Source of the DNA: Panagrolaimus kolymaensis
Taxonomy: Eukaryota; Nematoda; Chromadorea; Rhabditida; Panagrolaimidae
NCBI GenBank assembly: GCA_028622995.1
Contig: JAJQJQ010000021.1
Coordinates: forward strand, 1,798,001-1,862,000
DNA length: 64,000 nucleotides
Reading direction: 5' to 3'
Both the position numbers and the translations under genes were made by a program. The notes beneath the pieces are model-generated. The model ran no database searches, was not told where the DNA came from, and saw only the letters and a program-made list of their open reading frames with translations. Positions 10,458-25,980 of the stretch are shown in pieces; the first letter of the stretch is position 1, and each line of letters opens with the position of its first letter.

Positions 10458-13400
10458 TTAAAGAATGTTTTATAAAATAAAAAGGTTAAAAAAAACTGTC
10501 CAACCATATGAAAATAAAGAAAAAAAATAAAAAAATTTTTTGGGTGATTACATAACAATTTTCTAATCTTGATCGCTGTAATACATAAGAGATAGTTAGA
10601 AGTTTTAGAAAACTGCGAGTTTGAGTTTGCTTTGTCTTTCTTCGAAAAACTTTTTCTACAAATAATTCTTTTTATATAAAAAGAACGTTCCATAAAATAA
10701 ACATACATGGAAGTAATTTGTCACAAAAAAAACCCCAACCATGACATGATGTATCTATCATGTCGTTGCCGGAAAGTTTATCCAAATAAATCCGGAAATG
10801 GGTAAAAAAAGACAAATGGAGGAGAAGAAGAAGAAAAAAAGTTGAAGAAGGAGGGAGAAAAGAAAATGAAATAGGGAAGTAAGTGATTATTATTATGATC
10901 CTTAAAAAATATATATAAAGGAGCCCCAAGAAAAAAAAAATAAGTATGACAAAAAAGAAAATCCCAGAAACCATGAACTCCAACAACCACATTCATCCAT
11001 TAATTCAATGGCCAAAGCGCAAAAGAAAGTATAAAAGCGAGGAAAAATTTTTTTTGAATGAATGAAAAGAACCTAATTAATAAAGAAAACTGGCTACGAA
11101 GGTTCGTATTGGTGGTGGGGTGACTAAAAATATAATCAGTTTTTTTTATATTCTTTCTTTCTCTCCCAAGCTTTTTTATTTTCTTTATTTTCTTTCTTAA
11201 CAACCGACGTATTACTTTATTAAAGCTTTAAGAAGAAGAAAACTGAAAAGGCACGGAAAACAAATGATGACAAAAACAATTTTTTTATTATTTAATAATT
11301 GGTTAAATGGAAACCAGGCATGCAGGCAGAGAAGCAGCATCTCAACACGACGACACAAAGAAACATATTTTTATGAAAAAATATTTAAATTACCACCGCA
11401 CGCAATAATACAATGTTTTTGAAAATGTGTATGTACTTAGGTTTTTTAAATTTTAAATAATGCTAACCAATTATTTTCTGTTCTAAGAAACAAAAAACCA
11501 AACAAAAGAAATAAATAAAATCTAAGAAACTGAAGTTAAACATTTTTTTCATCTTTTATTTTTTCAAACTTTTTTTTCTTTAATTTGGAAGATGCTCTTT
11601 CTCGTTCTTCCGCTCTTTTTTTTATTTTTGATTCGACGTTGCCGAGAAAGCCAGTAAGTGGTTTGACTCCAAAAAAGTCAAAGAAATGAAAAAAGAAATA
11701 AACCGTTTTTAGATAGAAGAAAAAAACGAAGAAGTTTTAATGACGCGACTTCTTTTTTTCTATGTGAAGCTTCTTCTTTATTTTTAAATATTCCTTAAGG
11801 GCAATTTTCTTTTCTCTTTTTATCAAAAAGCTTATCTCAACTTTTTTAAATTTTTTTTTATTTCCAATTTGTTCAAATGTTTTTTAGAAAATGGAAAAAA
11901 GATGGATGGAAGAAAAAAAAGGAAAATGGCTAACTGATGGGAAGTTTTTTAAAGAAAAAAAGGCGTTCTTCCACCAATTTTAAATATAAGAAAACTGAAG
12001 ACAAATATAGACGAAGGGGTTAAAGAAAAACTCCCACATCTATTAACTTTTTGGTTTCATGCTATTTATTTTTTTGGTTTTATCGGGACAACAGAATCTT
12101 AAATAAAGAAAACATGAATTATAAATGGATATACGAAAAATGGGAGGAAAAAATCAAAGTTTAAACTTAAAATTTAACTGAACAGTTATTTGCTCTGTGG
12201 ATGCGGTTAAGCTAAAGTAAAAATTTCATTTGGGATTCAATAATAAACTGTCAAATTCAATGCAATTCGTACATTTACGACAAAAAAAAAACATTAAGCT
12301 CTAGTTCTTCCCTTTTGTCTACAAAAAACTGATAACATTTTTATTTAACAAATGAAACAATTTTTTTAAAAACTGCATGAAATGACATTTAATTTTAATA
12401 AAGAGTTGCAAACTGGCTGTCTTTTCATTATGTTTCTTTTTGGAATAAAAACTGATGCTTGCTGAGTAAGAATAAGTTTTTTATTACTTTAAATTTGCTG
12501 ACGTTTTAGGAGGAAGGCTATTATCATTTTTTATTACTTTTAGAAAAATGTATTTCACTTAAACTGATTATAATAAAGTTTCATTTTAATAAAAAGTTTT
12601 AAAAACTGTGGTTTTATAGCAATTTTGATAGCAAAAACTGATCAGTACTTCAAACACGGTCAATTATTAATTCATTGAAAAAACTGAGCAACACAATACA
12701 AAGCAGGGGAAAAGATAATTATTTTAAAAGTGTCTCTTTAAGGAATAAAATTATCCCAAAAATTTGGTCCATTATCGTATCTTTTGCTAGAAAAACTATG
12801 TTAAAAGACAAAAGATTTTTTTTATTCATTAAACTGGGTGGGCTTTATCAAGAATCGTCATTTTCGCGATAATTAATTTAATTATTTTACTTTATCTTTT
12901 ATAAAATTAAAAAACGTTTGAATATTAAATTCATTCAACAGCGAAACTGAGTGCCAGTCTGGTGGTTAAAAATAATGAGAAAGCTTTTTTTATAATTGAT
13001 TTAAAAAATTGGAGCTATTATATAAAAAAAAGAAGAAAGAAGTCAAAGAAAAAAAGAAGAAAAAGAATAAAGAGAAAAATCAAGTTTTAGCTTTTAGTTT
13101 TCCAACCCAAAATTTTTTTCTTTATTTGGACTTTTGTGTATAAAATTTTTTTTGGGGGAAAATAAAAAGGAAATGGAAATGACGCATGGAAATGAGGAAA
13201 CATTAGTATTTAAGCCAATGTCGTCTCCGCTAAAACACAATTTTTTTTTTAGGGCTGTTTTTGATGCGCCTCTTGTCATAAACAGGGAGAGCATGTGGGG
13301 ATGAGTGTTACTCATTTAATATTTAGTTAATTTTATTATTACTTGTATATTTTTGACAAACTGTCGCTTCTTAATTAGGGAAGGAAGGAAAAATTAGGGT

Positions 13401-16400
13401 CGATGTTATTATTGTCGCGAAAAAATATAAATATAGCTGGAACTTGGAGAGAAGCGTTCATTAATTTTTTATGGTAAAACTAAAACTGTTAATTGCTGTT
13501 TTTGAATCACAGAAGCATGTATTTTTATTTTTAAAATTACTTCCATTTTTTTAAACTTTTAAAAAAAACTGGTTCTTCTTTTCAACCGAAAATTTTAAAA
13601 GAAAATGCGATAGAGGCTTTGGGAAGACGAAGTTTTTGGTAAATGACATTGTTAAAACTGTCTTTTCCATAAATGAGAAAATTAAGAAGAAGAAAACTGT
13701 TTGCTTTTCAATAACCTTGTTTCATTATTCATAAAGACCTTAAAAAACTGAACTTACCTTTAATAATTTATTAAGATATTTTTATAACATATTTCTCAAA
13801 AAGATAACTGTAACTTGAAAAGACAGTCATCATTTTTTAAATTAAAACTGTTGAATGCTTAAACAGGTTAAATCTTTCTTTTTTTTATTACTTAATTAGA
13901 AAAAAATTTAAACTGTGTTGCGTAATATCCATTTAACTTTCATAAATTTAAAACATTCTTAAATTTTCTCAAGAATGTATTATGCAAAAACTGAAAAAAA
14001 GAGCATCCATGGTGCTTTAAGAAAGAAACTACTAAATGTAAAAAATTATATATATCTTTTTTTTAAATTAAAATTAGGCTATTTTAAACTGAATCCTTGG
14101 TTATTGTTCTTGGTAAATAAAATAAACTTAAAAAAAAGTCATACTGATGAGACTTGGTTTGGTAAAAATTATGTAAAAACTGCATTCAAACAAAACAAAT
14201 AGAATAAAACTAAATAAAAGTTTTACAAGCGTTGGTTAATAATTCATAAAACATTAAAAAACTGTATCCCCCTATTTCATTCTTACTCCATATTTTCCCC
14301 TTTTTCCTTTCCTTTTCCAATTATTACCCATTTTATTTATTTCAAGAAAATATTAAAAAGAAGAAAAAAATATTTAAATTTTGTATTTTTCCATTCATTT
14401 ATTTTTTTCTTTTTACAAAACAAAATTTAAAGAATTAAAAGGTTAATAAACAAAGTATGATCACATTGTTGCCTGATTCAAAGTGCAAAAGAATAAAAAA
14501 GGAAAAAATACCACGCGGCGGATGTTGTTGGTTTTCTTCGCGTCAAAAAGAAAAATTAAACCTTTCTTCTTTTCACGAAATTTTTTTGTTCTCAGGAATT
14601 CTATAATTTTTTGTTTAAAAATTTTTGTGATAAAAGGCTTGGGTTACAATTTTTTTATGAATGGCAAAGAAAAATAAAATTTGATATTAAGGTCTTTTCC
14701 GGTGCTGCTGCTGCAATGGAAATAACAGACTTTTGAGGTCAAAACAAATTTTTTAAAATTTCGTTGAAAACTGAGGCAAACAATGCTTAGAGGGCAATGA
14801 AAAAAAGTTTAATTTAAACAATGCAAACAAACATATACAAATAAATGAAATTTAAGAAGACATTGTGTTTACAAAAATGGTTTAAATTTTTTTGTGGTGT
14901 TTTTATAAACAATTTAAAATTTGGGGAATTTAAAAAACTGTGATATGTTGTTTTTGAAAAAGAAAAAAAATATGTTCAAAAATAGTTTCAAATACAAAAT
15001 AACCAAAACTTGATTACATTTAAAAATATTTTTCAAATAAACTGGAGTTTGATTTAAAGAAGAAGAAAAAACTGTTGCTAGTTGAATCTTCACAAGCAAA
15101 TTATTTTCCATTTCAAAACAAAAATCATCTGAAATGAAGATAAACAGTTGTGAATAAAAACAAATCTATTTATTCATTCAAAAAAACTGCTAGAACTAAT
15201 CATTCTGGTTTGGCATAAACAATTAACTTATAAATAAAGAATTAATTATAAAACTGGATAGAAGTCTGGGGCGAGGAACCACGAAAAGAAGAATACTTTT
15301 TTAAATTACACAAAAAAAACTGAATCTTTATAGTTTTTGAGCTTTTTCATCCAAAAACATTTTTTAAAATAATTTTGATTATTGCTCACAGAGAAGAAAA
15401 ATAAAACTGTTTCAAAATATGCTTAGTTGGCACCTTTTCCAACTTCACGTTTCATATCCTTATAAAAAAGCCATCCATTGAAGGACATAAAAAATAAAAA
15501 ACATTAATAAAAGCCTAACTAAAATAAAAATTTATGAATTAATAAATGAGTAAAAAAAGGGAACAAGCAAACAACACGGAAGGAGAATAACTAAAAAGGT
15601 TTTGTTGAGTTATTTATATTTTTTTAACCATTTTTAAAACTTGCTCTCATCTTTTTTTTTCGATGGCCTTTGTCGCTGCCAGTCAAAAATAGCATTTTTT
15701 TTTCTTTTGCGCAGAAAAATTGCATCATAGCTAGAGTTTAAATTTGTCGGGAATATAAACTGAATGTAACAAAGAAGAAAAGGAAAACGTTAGAGTTTTA
15801 ATACTATTATCTATAATTTTCTCGCAGACCAACAACGAACAGAGAGGAGAGAAATGGCTAATATTTAATTTTAATTTTATACTTTAAAAAATGAAACATC
15901 TGCGTACTTCCATGAGAGTATTTAAGTCTCAGTTTGGTTTTGTCTATTACAAACGTATGTAGTATTCAAAGGAAGTTCAAATTGTCTGAGTTAAAACAAA
16001 AAAAATAAAATAATTATATATGTAAATGATTTCATTTGGGGGAGGTTTTAAATTTATAAAGTTTAACTTATAATTAATGGATTATTTTTAAAAACTGATG
16101 AAAAGCAATTTAAATGGAAAAGGTTTTAAATAAAGGGATGGTTTTCATAAATGTAAGAAATTTAAAAAAAAACTGTTTAAATATAATCATGGGGGCTATA
16201 ACTTTAAAAAAAGAAAAGTACATATTTTACTTATATAAAAAAATAGTATCTTACAGAAAAAACTGAGAAGTAGTTTGAGAAGAAATTTTACGGAATAAAC
16301 TGTATTACTTATCGAATTTCTTAATTTAAAAAATATATAAAACTGGCGTTTTTTGAGTTTATACATTTGCTTTCAAAATAAAAGAAAATTTTCAATAGAT

Positions 16401-19400
16401 ATTTTGGGAAAAATTTTTAACTGCCACCAATGTACGTTTTAGCTATTATAAAATATAAAGACATAACTGTGAAGCCACTCGAAACAAAAATTATAGAAAA
16501 TAAACTGTTGTTGGTAGATTCGATTGCACGTATTTAATTTTCAAAAAAGAACTGACTTTCTCCTTGCCATAATAGAAATAATTATTGGCAATTAAGTGGT
16601 AGATCAAATAAAACTGAAGAGCGTAAAAATATATCAAACTGAATTTTTTTTGAGTATCGGTATTTTTGATAACGAAAGTGATGAAACAAAGTTTCCAATA
16701 ACCATTTTTAAAAATTTAAACTGAGTTCGGAATGGTTATTACAAAATAAAAAAGAAACTGTGTTCATAGCAGAAATTTTAGAAGAATAAGAAAACTGTCA
16801 GTATTGATACAAATAATCATTGGAAAAATAAGAATGCAACAAAAATGGAAGAAAAAAAGAAGAAATGAATCTTTATTTCTTTAAAATCGTACAAATGTTT
16901 TAAAGAAATTAAAAAATTTTTAAAAATAAATATGAATTTTAACTGAATCTGGCAATAACATTATAAAATAACTGTGCGTTCCATAAATTTTAAAATTTTC
17001 CAGAAATTAAAATAAGGATTTAAAACTGAAGTTTAGAGAAACTTTGATTAAAAGAAAATTTAAAACTGAATTTTCTGTCATGCTACGGTGAGGTTATTAT
17101 AAAACTGTGTTTCTTTAAATGACGAAAAAATTTTGTTAAAGAAACGTTACAACGTTTTCAGTAAACAATTTTGCAAATTTTAACTGCAAACCTTTGATAA
17201 CACTGGAGGCTAGCTTGCTTTTACTTCTTTAAAACTGCCAACAGTTTTTCTTCTCGACTTAAAATGGGTATTAAAAAATGCAAAAGTTAAAAACTGAAAA
17301 CTGCCGTCGCTTTTTTAAAGATGCAAATTCGCGACTTTAAATTAAAAAAGCTTAAAAAAACTGAAGTTTTTTACTGTTGAAGATGGTGATGATATTTGAC
17401 TGTCTCGTACCATCACCATTTAAATGAACTTATGCTCTTTTATTAATCCTTTAAATTACCTTCCAAGAAAATTAACAACAAAAAAAAGAAAGAAAAAATT
17501 AAGCTGCGTTTAAATACAAGCAATTAACTTTTTTGATCAAATAATTAAAAAGAAAATGGTTAGGTGGTTTAACTCAATTCATAATTATTAACTGGATGCA
17601 ATCTCGTTTGTAGTCAATTATCAAATTCGTTATTTAAGAATAATAAAAAAACTGTAAAATCGTTTGGCTCTGGCAAAAAACAAAACTGGAAAAAAAATCT
17701 CCACATTAAAAAAAAGTTTGTCACGTAGTCCCCAATAAAAAAAATATAAATAAATTAATCTACCCTTTTTTTATTTTGAAAAAAAGAAGCCGAAACAAAA
17801 AAAAGTATTTCGTGCAAAAAATGAATCTTTTTTTAAATTATTTTCACTAATTTTTTGTTTCTATCTCGCATCATCGACATTTGCTTAAACGTTTTTTAAC
17901 TGAAAAGTGGATTCTCTTGAGAGAGAAAGAAAGATGGAACAAAGGTATTTTTAAGTTTAAAGAGAAAATAAATAAAAAGAAAGAAACACGCAATTAACAT
18001 GGGACTTAATAAACAAGCAAGAAAAAAAGAGAGGATGAGGAAACGAAAGCGCGTAGACTAAACCAAATATAGTCAAAACATTTATGTTTCAATAAATTTT
18101 TTTTGATAGTTTTAACTGTCGAGAAATGAACCCGTGGGAGAAAATAAATAAAATTTTTAACTTATTAAAATAAAACTGGATCCTTCAAGATTCGGATTTT
18201 TCTCTTTTTTTAAAACTGCGTTGGAATAACATAATTATAAACTTAATTTTTTTTATTACAATGCATAATTAAATGTTGGTTTTTAGACTCATAAAAAACT
18301 GAAACCTTCATTATAAAAAAATTATGAAACTGGGAATATTCTTGTGAGGGGGAAATTATTCTCACGAATTAAAACAATAAAATTTAAAAGTTAAAAAACT
18401 GTGATACACTTTCTTGACAATTTTTTACGATTTAATTTTTTAAAGATTTTATGGTAAAAATACTAATGTAACTTTAAATTAGCTATGCATATAACTGGAA
18501 TGAGAAAACATTTGCGATTAAAGAGACACTGAAATCAAAAAACCCTTTCTGGAAATTTTTTAAAGTTGCTTTTGAAAAATAAAACTTTTTTATTCGTTAC
18601 TTTATAAATCCATTACAAACTGATATTAAACTCTCCAACAATTTAGCGATAGTTTGCGTTGATATTACTTTTTTAAATCTATTAATAAAAGATACTAAAC
18701 TGAGTGATACTTTAATAGATGAGTTTTAGTTTACAAGAAAACACATTTGCGTTTTTTACGACATTTCAAAAAAAAAGATAATATAAAACTGAAGGGAACC
18801 ATTTTAACAATAATTATGAATATTAAACTATATTCATCAAAAAAATAAAAATGTCAGGAAAGAAAGAAGTAACAAAGCTAACATAAATTCTAATTGCTCG
18901 AAACAAGACACACTGAGAAAAAGAAAACTGAAGGGTAAATATAGAAACAACAACAAAAAATGTGACGGGTAATTCATTCATTTTTTGTGGTGTAAAAAAA
19001 CTGAAAGTATAAAGAATAGAAAGAAATTATAGCGGAAATATGGGAAATATGGAAAAAAGAAAGAAAAGGGCACACACCATATTTTTTGGCATTTGGGATA
19101 GTTCTTTGAATAAATAAATATTATGAAGGGAGAAAAAAAGGGTTTTTAAGCATGAATGATAATTTTTGAGAAAATTAAGAATAATTAGAAATTATTTTTC
19201 TATGGAAAATGAGAGAAATTAATTAGTTATTACTAATATGTTCTTTTTATAGCCAAGCATATGGTATAATGTCTTTGGGTTAAATGAAGAAAAAAAACTG
19301 GTAAAGAGGTAGAATTTTTAAAATTAAAAACTGGGTGTAATAGCGCTTGTTGGGTTAAATCTTAAAAAACTGACATGAGTATCATCAGCAAAAATATTTT

Positions 19401-19553
19401 AAATAAAAAGGGAAAACGTTTTTTGGATTGAAAGAGAAAAAAACTGAGATGATTTGGGCAAAAAATGTGTGAATAGAAAATTGGAGTTGGTTCTTGACCC
19501 AAGCTTAATTTTAAAACTGAATTCATTCCTACTTTGAGGCCCAAATTAATTAT

Positions 19554-19676
19554 GGGTCTCAGTATTTTCCGCTCCCGCTCCCTTTTTTTTTTACGTGCAA
19601 AAATATTTTTTCTTTCGTTTTCTAACCAAAATTGCACGCAAAAAAAAGGGAGCGGGAGCGGAAAATACTGAGACCC
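19554..19676. mobile_element. Long perfect hairpin / small foldback element, 123 bp
   Basis: GGGTCTCAGTATTTTCCGCT starts the left arm and its complement ends the right arm. The arms are about 37 bp, unusually GC-rich (CCGCTCCCGCTCCC) for this window, with a loop of about 45 bp that itself contains ACGTGCAA/TTGCACG. CCCAAATTA-like sequence lies near both outer ends (about 19540 and 19677) but is not an exact target-site duplication. It is probably a MITE; a structured RNA is possible. Confidence 0.65.
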
Positions 19677-22600
19677 CCAAATTATTCAATGATAAAGAAA
19701 ACGTAAAACAACTTATTTTACATTTGGGCGTTAAAATTAACTGAATTTCTTTTTTTCAGCTTTTTTTTATAAAAAAATTAATAAAATAAAAATTTTTACA
19801 TAAACTGTGAAAAATTATAGTTGTTCGAAATATTGAACGGATATTAATTTTTTTTTTAAATAATTTTTTCATTAACTGCTCTCACTTATTTAATAATGAA
19901 ATATAAAACTGGGTTTCTTGAAGCTATGTTGGACTAGCAAAAAAAAAATAAAGACACCTTTGTTTTTTTCAAAAAAAATTATTTTTAGAAAATTAAAACA
20001 AAACTGCAAAAAACGTTTTTAATCGGCAAACTACTATTTTTAAATTTTTTTGCAATTGACGTAACCTTTTTTTTTTTTTTTGTGTAAACAAAAAAAAAAT
20101 GAAAATACTCAATAATTAACTTCGTAAACGCGAATGCGAGAGAAAAATACTTTTTTCTTAAAATATTCAAACGTGTGTAGTGAAAGAATGAATGAGTCAT
20201 ATTCATCCTTTTTGGGATAATTGAAGAAGTACATAGTACATATAAACTGAATTTAATTTGGAAGAGAAAGTTTGTTACGAAAAATTTAAAGGAAAAAAAC
20301 TGACGACGAGAATAGGTTTATAAAAGTGAACATACGAAGCAAAACAAATATAAAAATAAAACTGCATATGCGAGGTCTCTTCAATGTCATCGCACTCACA
20401 GAAATTATTACAATAGCACAAAAGAAAAACTATTTTCCAAAATCAAGATTTAGCAAACTTTGTTTTAAATAATTTGATGAAACTAAAAAAACTGATGAAG
20501 TTTACCGTAGAATAAAAAAGTTTACAAATTTCATTAATTAAATCCCGAAAGAAAAAAACTTCTAATGTTAAGTTTTATTTGCAAAACAAAATTGCCGATT
20601 CAAAAAATTTGGTTTAAGAAAAACTGGTCTTGAATATTTTTGACTGTATTTAAGTAAAAACTAAGTTCACCAAATATGCTCAACTAAAAATCGTTATGAT
20701 TTATTTTTTGAAAAAAGAAACTGGCCTCTATGATGTTGCGCAGATTGAAATAACTATGAAGCAAGAACATCTTAAAATATTTTCTTTTTTTTTTGCCTCA
20801 TTTTTTATTGTTTTTCTTCTACGCATATTTTATTAACAGCAAACAACTAAAAAAGGCACCAATAAAACTCAGAAACATATTAATTAAATAGTCAAACAAA
20901 AAACAGTTTGTTTTTATAACCCAAAAAAAGAATTTGCAAAAAAAAACGATGGGAACATCTCAAACAAACAAACGAGTAAGAAATTACTTAAATATTATTA
21001 TCCTTCTCTCCACATTTTTTTTTCTATCCCATTCACTCAAAAAAGGAGAGAAAAAAGAAACAAAGTTATTTTTTGTTGTTTGTTTTTTTATTTTTCAATT
21101 TGGGTATTTGTTATTTTTAATTTTATTTTTTTCAAACAATGAAAAAAATAAATTAATCGTTAGCTTTTTTTAATTATTTGTTTCTTATTTTTTTTATTTT
21201 CGAAACATTATAAATAAAGGCGAGGGATTATTATTATTAATAAATGTTTCATGTATCTGTTTTTTTAATCTCAAAAAAATAGGGAATAATTTATAATTTT
21301 AAAATGCCATAAAAAATATATTAAAAAAGTATGTAAACATCTTTAAAATTTATTTTTAAACTGAGCTGGAATATGGCAGCATACATATACGATTGGAAAA
21401 TGTGGGGAGGCTTAAATGAAGCAAAAAAAACTTTAGAATAAAATTAAAGCTTTAAATATTTTAGTGGAAACTGAAAATTGTTAATATTCAACATCAAAGC
21501 TTGCTTTGAATTTGATAGAATGGGGCGTAATAAAAAAAATGTGCACGTAAGATATTCTTGGATTAATTAGAGACACCGAGGGAAATCTATAAAACTGGAG
21601 GTGTTAAAAATGATGTCGTTCGATTTCATTTATGAAAAAACCGAACTTTCATAAAAAACATCAAAATAAAAACTATTTAAAAACTTAAATATTTTTTAAT
21701 TCAAAAACAAAACTGTGTGAACTTCAGTGCAGATATTAAATTTAAACTGGTATTGACTGATGGTTTTTTTTTTCAAAAATTTTTCATTAATTCTTTTTTG
21801 ATCCTTATGGAAGATGATAGTTAAGAGCAAGAAATTATGAACAAAAAAACTGTTATCAACTAAATACGTATGGAACAACTAATAGTTGGTTAAAACTGAG
21901 TTGTTTGATAATATACGCCTTGCGATAAAATCTAATTAAAAACTGTACAATTTTTTTTTGATTTCTACGAAAAAAAGAGTTAAAAAATCTATTTTATCAA
22001 GATTAAATAAAAAATGAATATTATTCGAAATTTTAAATGAAAATATTATTTTTATAACCTGTTGGTCCCAAATTTAACTAAACTTTAGTATCAAAGAAGA
22101 ATAAAACTAGTAAACTGTTTAATATCGCCCATTTGGGACAAAAAAAGGTTAAGGTAGATTGAACTCATTATAAAAAAACTGTGGAGGATCTTCAGTGTGA
22201 CGTTGACGTATTTTTCAATCCAAAACTAATATTTTATAAATTTAAACTGAGTGTTGTAAATGGTTCTTCTAGGAAAATGTAAAAAAATATAAAAACTGAA
22301 TGTAAATAACCAAAAAAACGATAAAAAAAGAGTCTTCATTTGCATCCAAAAATAAAAACATTTAATCAAGCATAAACGCTTACGGCAGAATTTAATAATT
22401 AGTCATTAATTTTTTTAAATATTAAATTTTGCGTATTTCTTTTTTTATTAATTAAAGATACACAAGCTACAACTGAAAACAATTATGAAATCTCGACAGA
22501 CAACAACAAAAAAAAAGTTTTTGATTAAAAGTTGAAAAAGAAAAAAGGATAATTAAATTTTGTGTGTTTGTACACGAAAAAAAATATTTTGTTAATTAAA

Positions 22601-25600
22601 AAAACTGCTTTTCATGAAAAAAAAATACACAAGAAAATCTCGGAATGAAAACTGGTGGACTAGGAAATACTTTGTTGAATTTTTTGAAGTGATTTCAATT
22701 TGTATTTTTCTTTCCAAAACTGACGACTACAAATAAAGTTAATATAAGGTATTAAACTGAAATATATTATTAAATAGTGTTAAGAAAATAAAATTTAAAA
22801 AAAACTGAAGAGCCCTTTATATAGGCGTTTATTAATTTGTTTTTAAACTGTATTTGCAAAGTACATACTTAAAAAAATGCGTGTGCTTCGATAAAAGAAA
22901 TAAAAACTTGAACATGTTGTATTATTATTCAGAGATTATTAAAAGATCAAACCATTTGGCTTTTTTGCAACAAAAAAAACTGAAGACTTTGGCCCCTTGT
23001 AAAACTGGAAAATTCAAGAAACATAAACAATGATGAAAAAAACTGAATACGATGAAGTGGCAAAGATTTCCTTTTATTTTTGGAACTAAAAAATAATTAA
23101 ATAAACTGCAGCGAAAGTTGCAAAGATAAAATATTATTTTGCATGATTCAAAAAAAAACTGAGACAAAAAGAAAACGTTTGGAAAGTATTGATAACGAGC
23201 TTTTTTTTATTTTCAAACGAAAATAAAAAATATTTTCTAATTAATTAGTTTTAATTCAAGAACCCGGGTTAAATAAAGACAAAAAAAAGTTAAATTAAAC
23301 TAACTGAATATGTGTAAATTTGTTGAAAAATTTTCATCACACACAAAATCATAAAAAATAAATAATCCAAAAAAAGATGTGTTGCAAAAACAAACATACA
23401 CATACACCCATGATTTCTTTTATTTTTCCCATTGTGTTGTTTAAACTTTTAAGTAAGTTACTTTAATCGCCCCATGGATTAACAAAAAAAAAATATAAAG
23501 GAATGAAAAAAATAAAAGCGTTCCCACGCGCTATATTACTGCTTTTCACACTTTTAAAAGAAGAAAAAAAAGATGGATAAAATTCGTTTTTTCTTGTTTC
23601 CTTTTTTGTTTAATTTTGTTTTTCCCAAAATGAAAAAATGAAAAAAATGACATGGGTTTTACATAGAAAAAAATAATGAAAAACTGAATTGACGAAAGGC
23701 CTCCAAAAAATTTTAGTCTTAAAATTAATTAACTGTAAAACATTTTGTAACGCTTAAATTTGGGAAAAATGAAACTGCAACAGACTGTTCAAATGTTTGA
23801 GAAAAAAATAAAACTGTTGCAAGAAAATCAAAAGAACGACTTAAGCTTTTTTTAAACTGTGATAAAATGACGACTGGGATACAATACCTAAAATTTTATC
23901 AAAAATTTTTAATTAATAAAATGAAAAATAGGTTATTTTACTTACTTGAAAAAAAAACTGATCAATCCATCCACGCAATAAAATATTTTTTAATTGCCAA
24001 AAATTTTGAAAAAGCATTAATAAAAAAGAATGTAAAAAAAACTGGTGAAAAGTTTGCATGTCGGAATTTGTTTTTTTAAATTTAATAAAACTGTAATAAG
24101 ATAATACACTACGAATTTGGGTATATCAATCTTTAGAAGAAAAAAAACAAGTGTGTAAATTTTCAAATTGCACAGAGTGCATACTTTTCTAAAAGCATGT
24201 TGTTCTTTAAAACAAAGGAATCTCCCATTTTTAGAGGATAAAAGAAAACATAAACAATAATATATTTTATTTCTGCAAGTATGGCAGAAAAGATTTATCA
24301 AGCATAAATGTATTGGATTAATTTCCTTTTTATTTAAAGGAAAATTAATTGCAAAATATTATAAGAAAGAAAAATAAAACAAACACGAGGTTTTTAATTT
24401 ATTTTCATTGACGAAAGTTAAAACTGTAGAAGCACTTTCATTCTCTAATAAAAAATTTGGGTGCATTCAAGAGAAAATTTACATGTATGACGTATATCGT
24501 ATTTTTAACTATCTTCCACTAATAAGAATTTTTATAATTCAAATAAGAATTTTAAACTGTTGTGATAAAACCCAAAAAAGGAACAGAAATAAAAAAAATT
24601 ATTTCAAGTTTAAATAATATTTATTTTAATTAAGTTAACTGCGTTGGCTTATTTTTTTTGAAGCAAAAATGATTTGTTAAAAAAAAAGTTAAAAAGAACA
24701 ATTTTAAACTTTTCTGTTTTTATATTTTTGCAAAATTATTATAAAGAATCATGAATTTTCGTAAAAAATATAATTTAACTGTTCTTCATTATTCACGGCT
24801 AAAATTTAAAACTGCCATCATCATTTTTTTAGAACCTCAGTTTTAAAATATTAATAAACTGCGCACCAGTATCTTGATCGCAAATAAAAAATATGATGTA
24901 AGAGAAAAACTGTTCTTTAATGATCAATTTGGGTGTTTCAGGGTTCTAACAGCCAAAGTAAGTAGTTATTGTCTTAAAACTGGGGTACCGTAGGGGGTAG
25001 CAAACATTACTTGCAGGATAAATTAATTACAAAGGTTTATATTTTATTAAATTTTTAACTGAGGAAATTGTGGATTATTTCTAACACAAATCTTTAATTT
25101 TTCTAATCTATCATTATTTTTTAACTGTTCCGCAAATAACCACAAAGAAAAACTTTGATATGTTTCATGTCATAAAAGTTTATGAAGACCCCAAAAATTT
25201 AAAACTGGTAAAAGTAAAAAATGGTTCCATTTTTATGTGCAAAGACAAAAAAAAGGTTTGTGTATTTAAAAAAAAAATAATAATAAAATAATGGACATTA
25301 TGGGATGAGTTGGAAAGATATTTATTAGTTATTCAAGAAACTTTTTTTATTTTTTTCTCTATGCTTTTTTATTTGGAATTTATTTTTCGATTCAATGCGG
25401 AAGGAAGAATTGCGTAAGCAAAGTTAGAAAAAAAAAAGCAAATGCATTCATTAAGTTGAATAATGAATGGGTCTTCTTTATCCATTCTTTATCTTTTTAA
25501 CTGTCCAACAAGACTTATTTTTTTTTCAAAAACCCAATATAAAGATTGAATCTTTTCCAGACGGAAAACAACAAAAAAATAAAATAAAAGTTAAACTGAA

Positions 25601-25980
25601 TATTTAAAAAAAGGAAGACGGGAATTTTATAGGGAAAAAAGATTTAAAAAAATAATACAAAAAGTATGAAGTTAGTGGCTAGAAAATATTAGAAATAAAA
25701 TAAAACTGCATCATTAATGGTATGAGGATCTTTAAAAAAAATCAAACTGAACACATTTTAGATAGGTGTTTCACTCGTTGTAAGGGACATCAATCAAATT
25801 GTCTTCCTTTATAATAGAAACATTATAGCAATTTAAATTTGATGCGAAAATAAACTGGATTCAGAAGAATTTAGTGTTTAACAAAAAATTTTTTTTTATA
25901 AAACTGTTGTTCCGTTTTCAATAATCGCTTGAATTTTATATCAAGTTAATCATAACATGGTTAGAAACTGTAAACAAACA

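Larger units (their letters stand above)
9147..25980 (-). repeat. 16.8-kb noncoding region with AAACTG motif array, upstream of the GPCR gene
   Basis: I see no convincing exon here. The motif continues in the plus-strand AAACTG orientation to 25,967 (aaactgtaaac). It is dense at 9.18-10.15, 11.9-14.27, 16.1-17.3, 18.1-19.0, 20.2-20.7, 21.4-23.1, 23.7-24.1 and 24.6-25.2 kb. Gaps of purine-rich or poly-T sequence without the motif occur at about 10.7-11.08, 11.54-11.93, 13.0-13.36, 14.27-14.77, 15.42-15.75, 20.77-21.36, 23.18-23.68 and 25.22-25.50 kb. Reverse-orientation copies are rare (for example near 12,182, 17,231 and 20,903). It may be a long 5' intron or upstream region of the GPCR gene. 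Confidence 0.75.

Noticed and set aside
17388..17425. Small inverted repeat GATGGTGATG...CATCACCAT
   Set aside because: The arms are only about 9 bp with a 20-nt loop; expected by chance in 64 kb.
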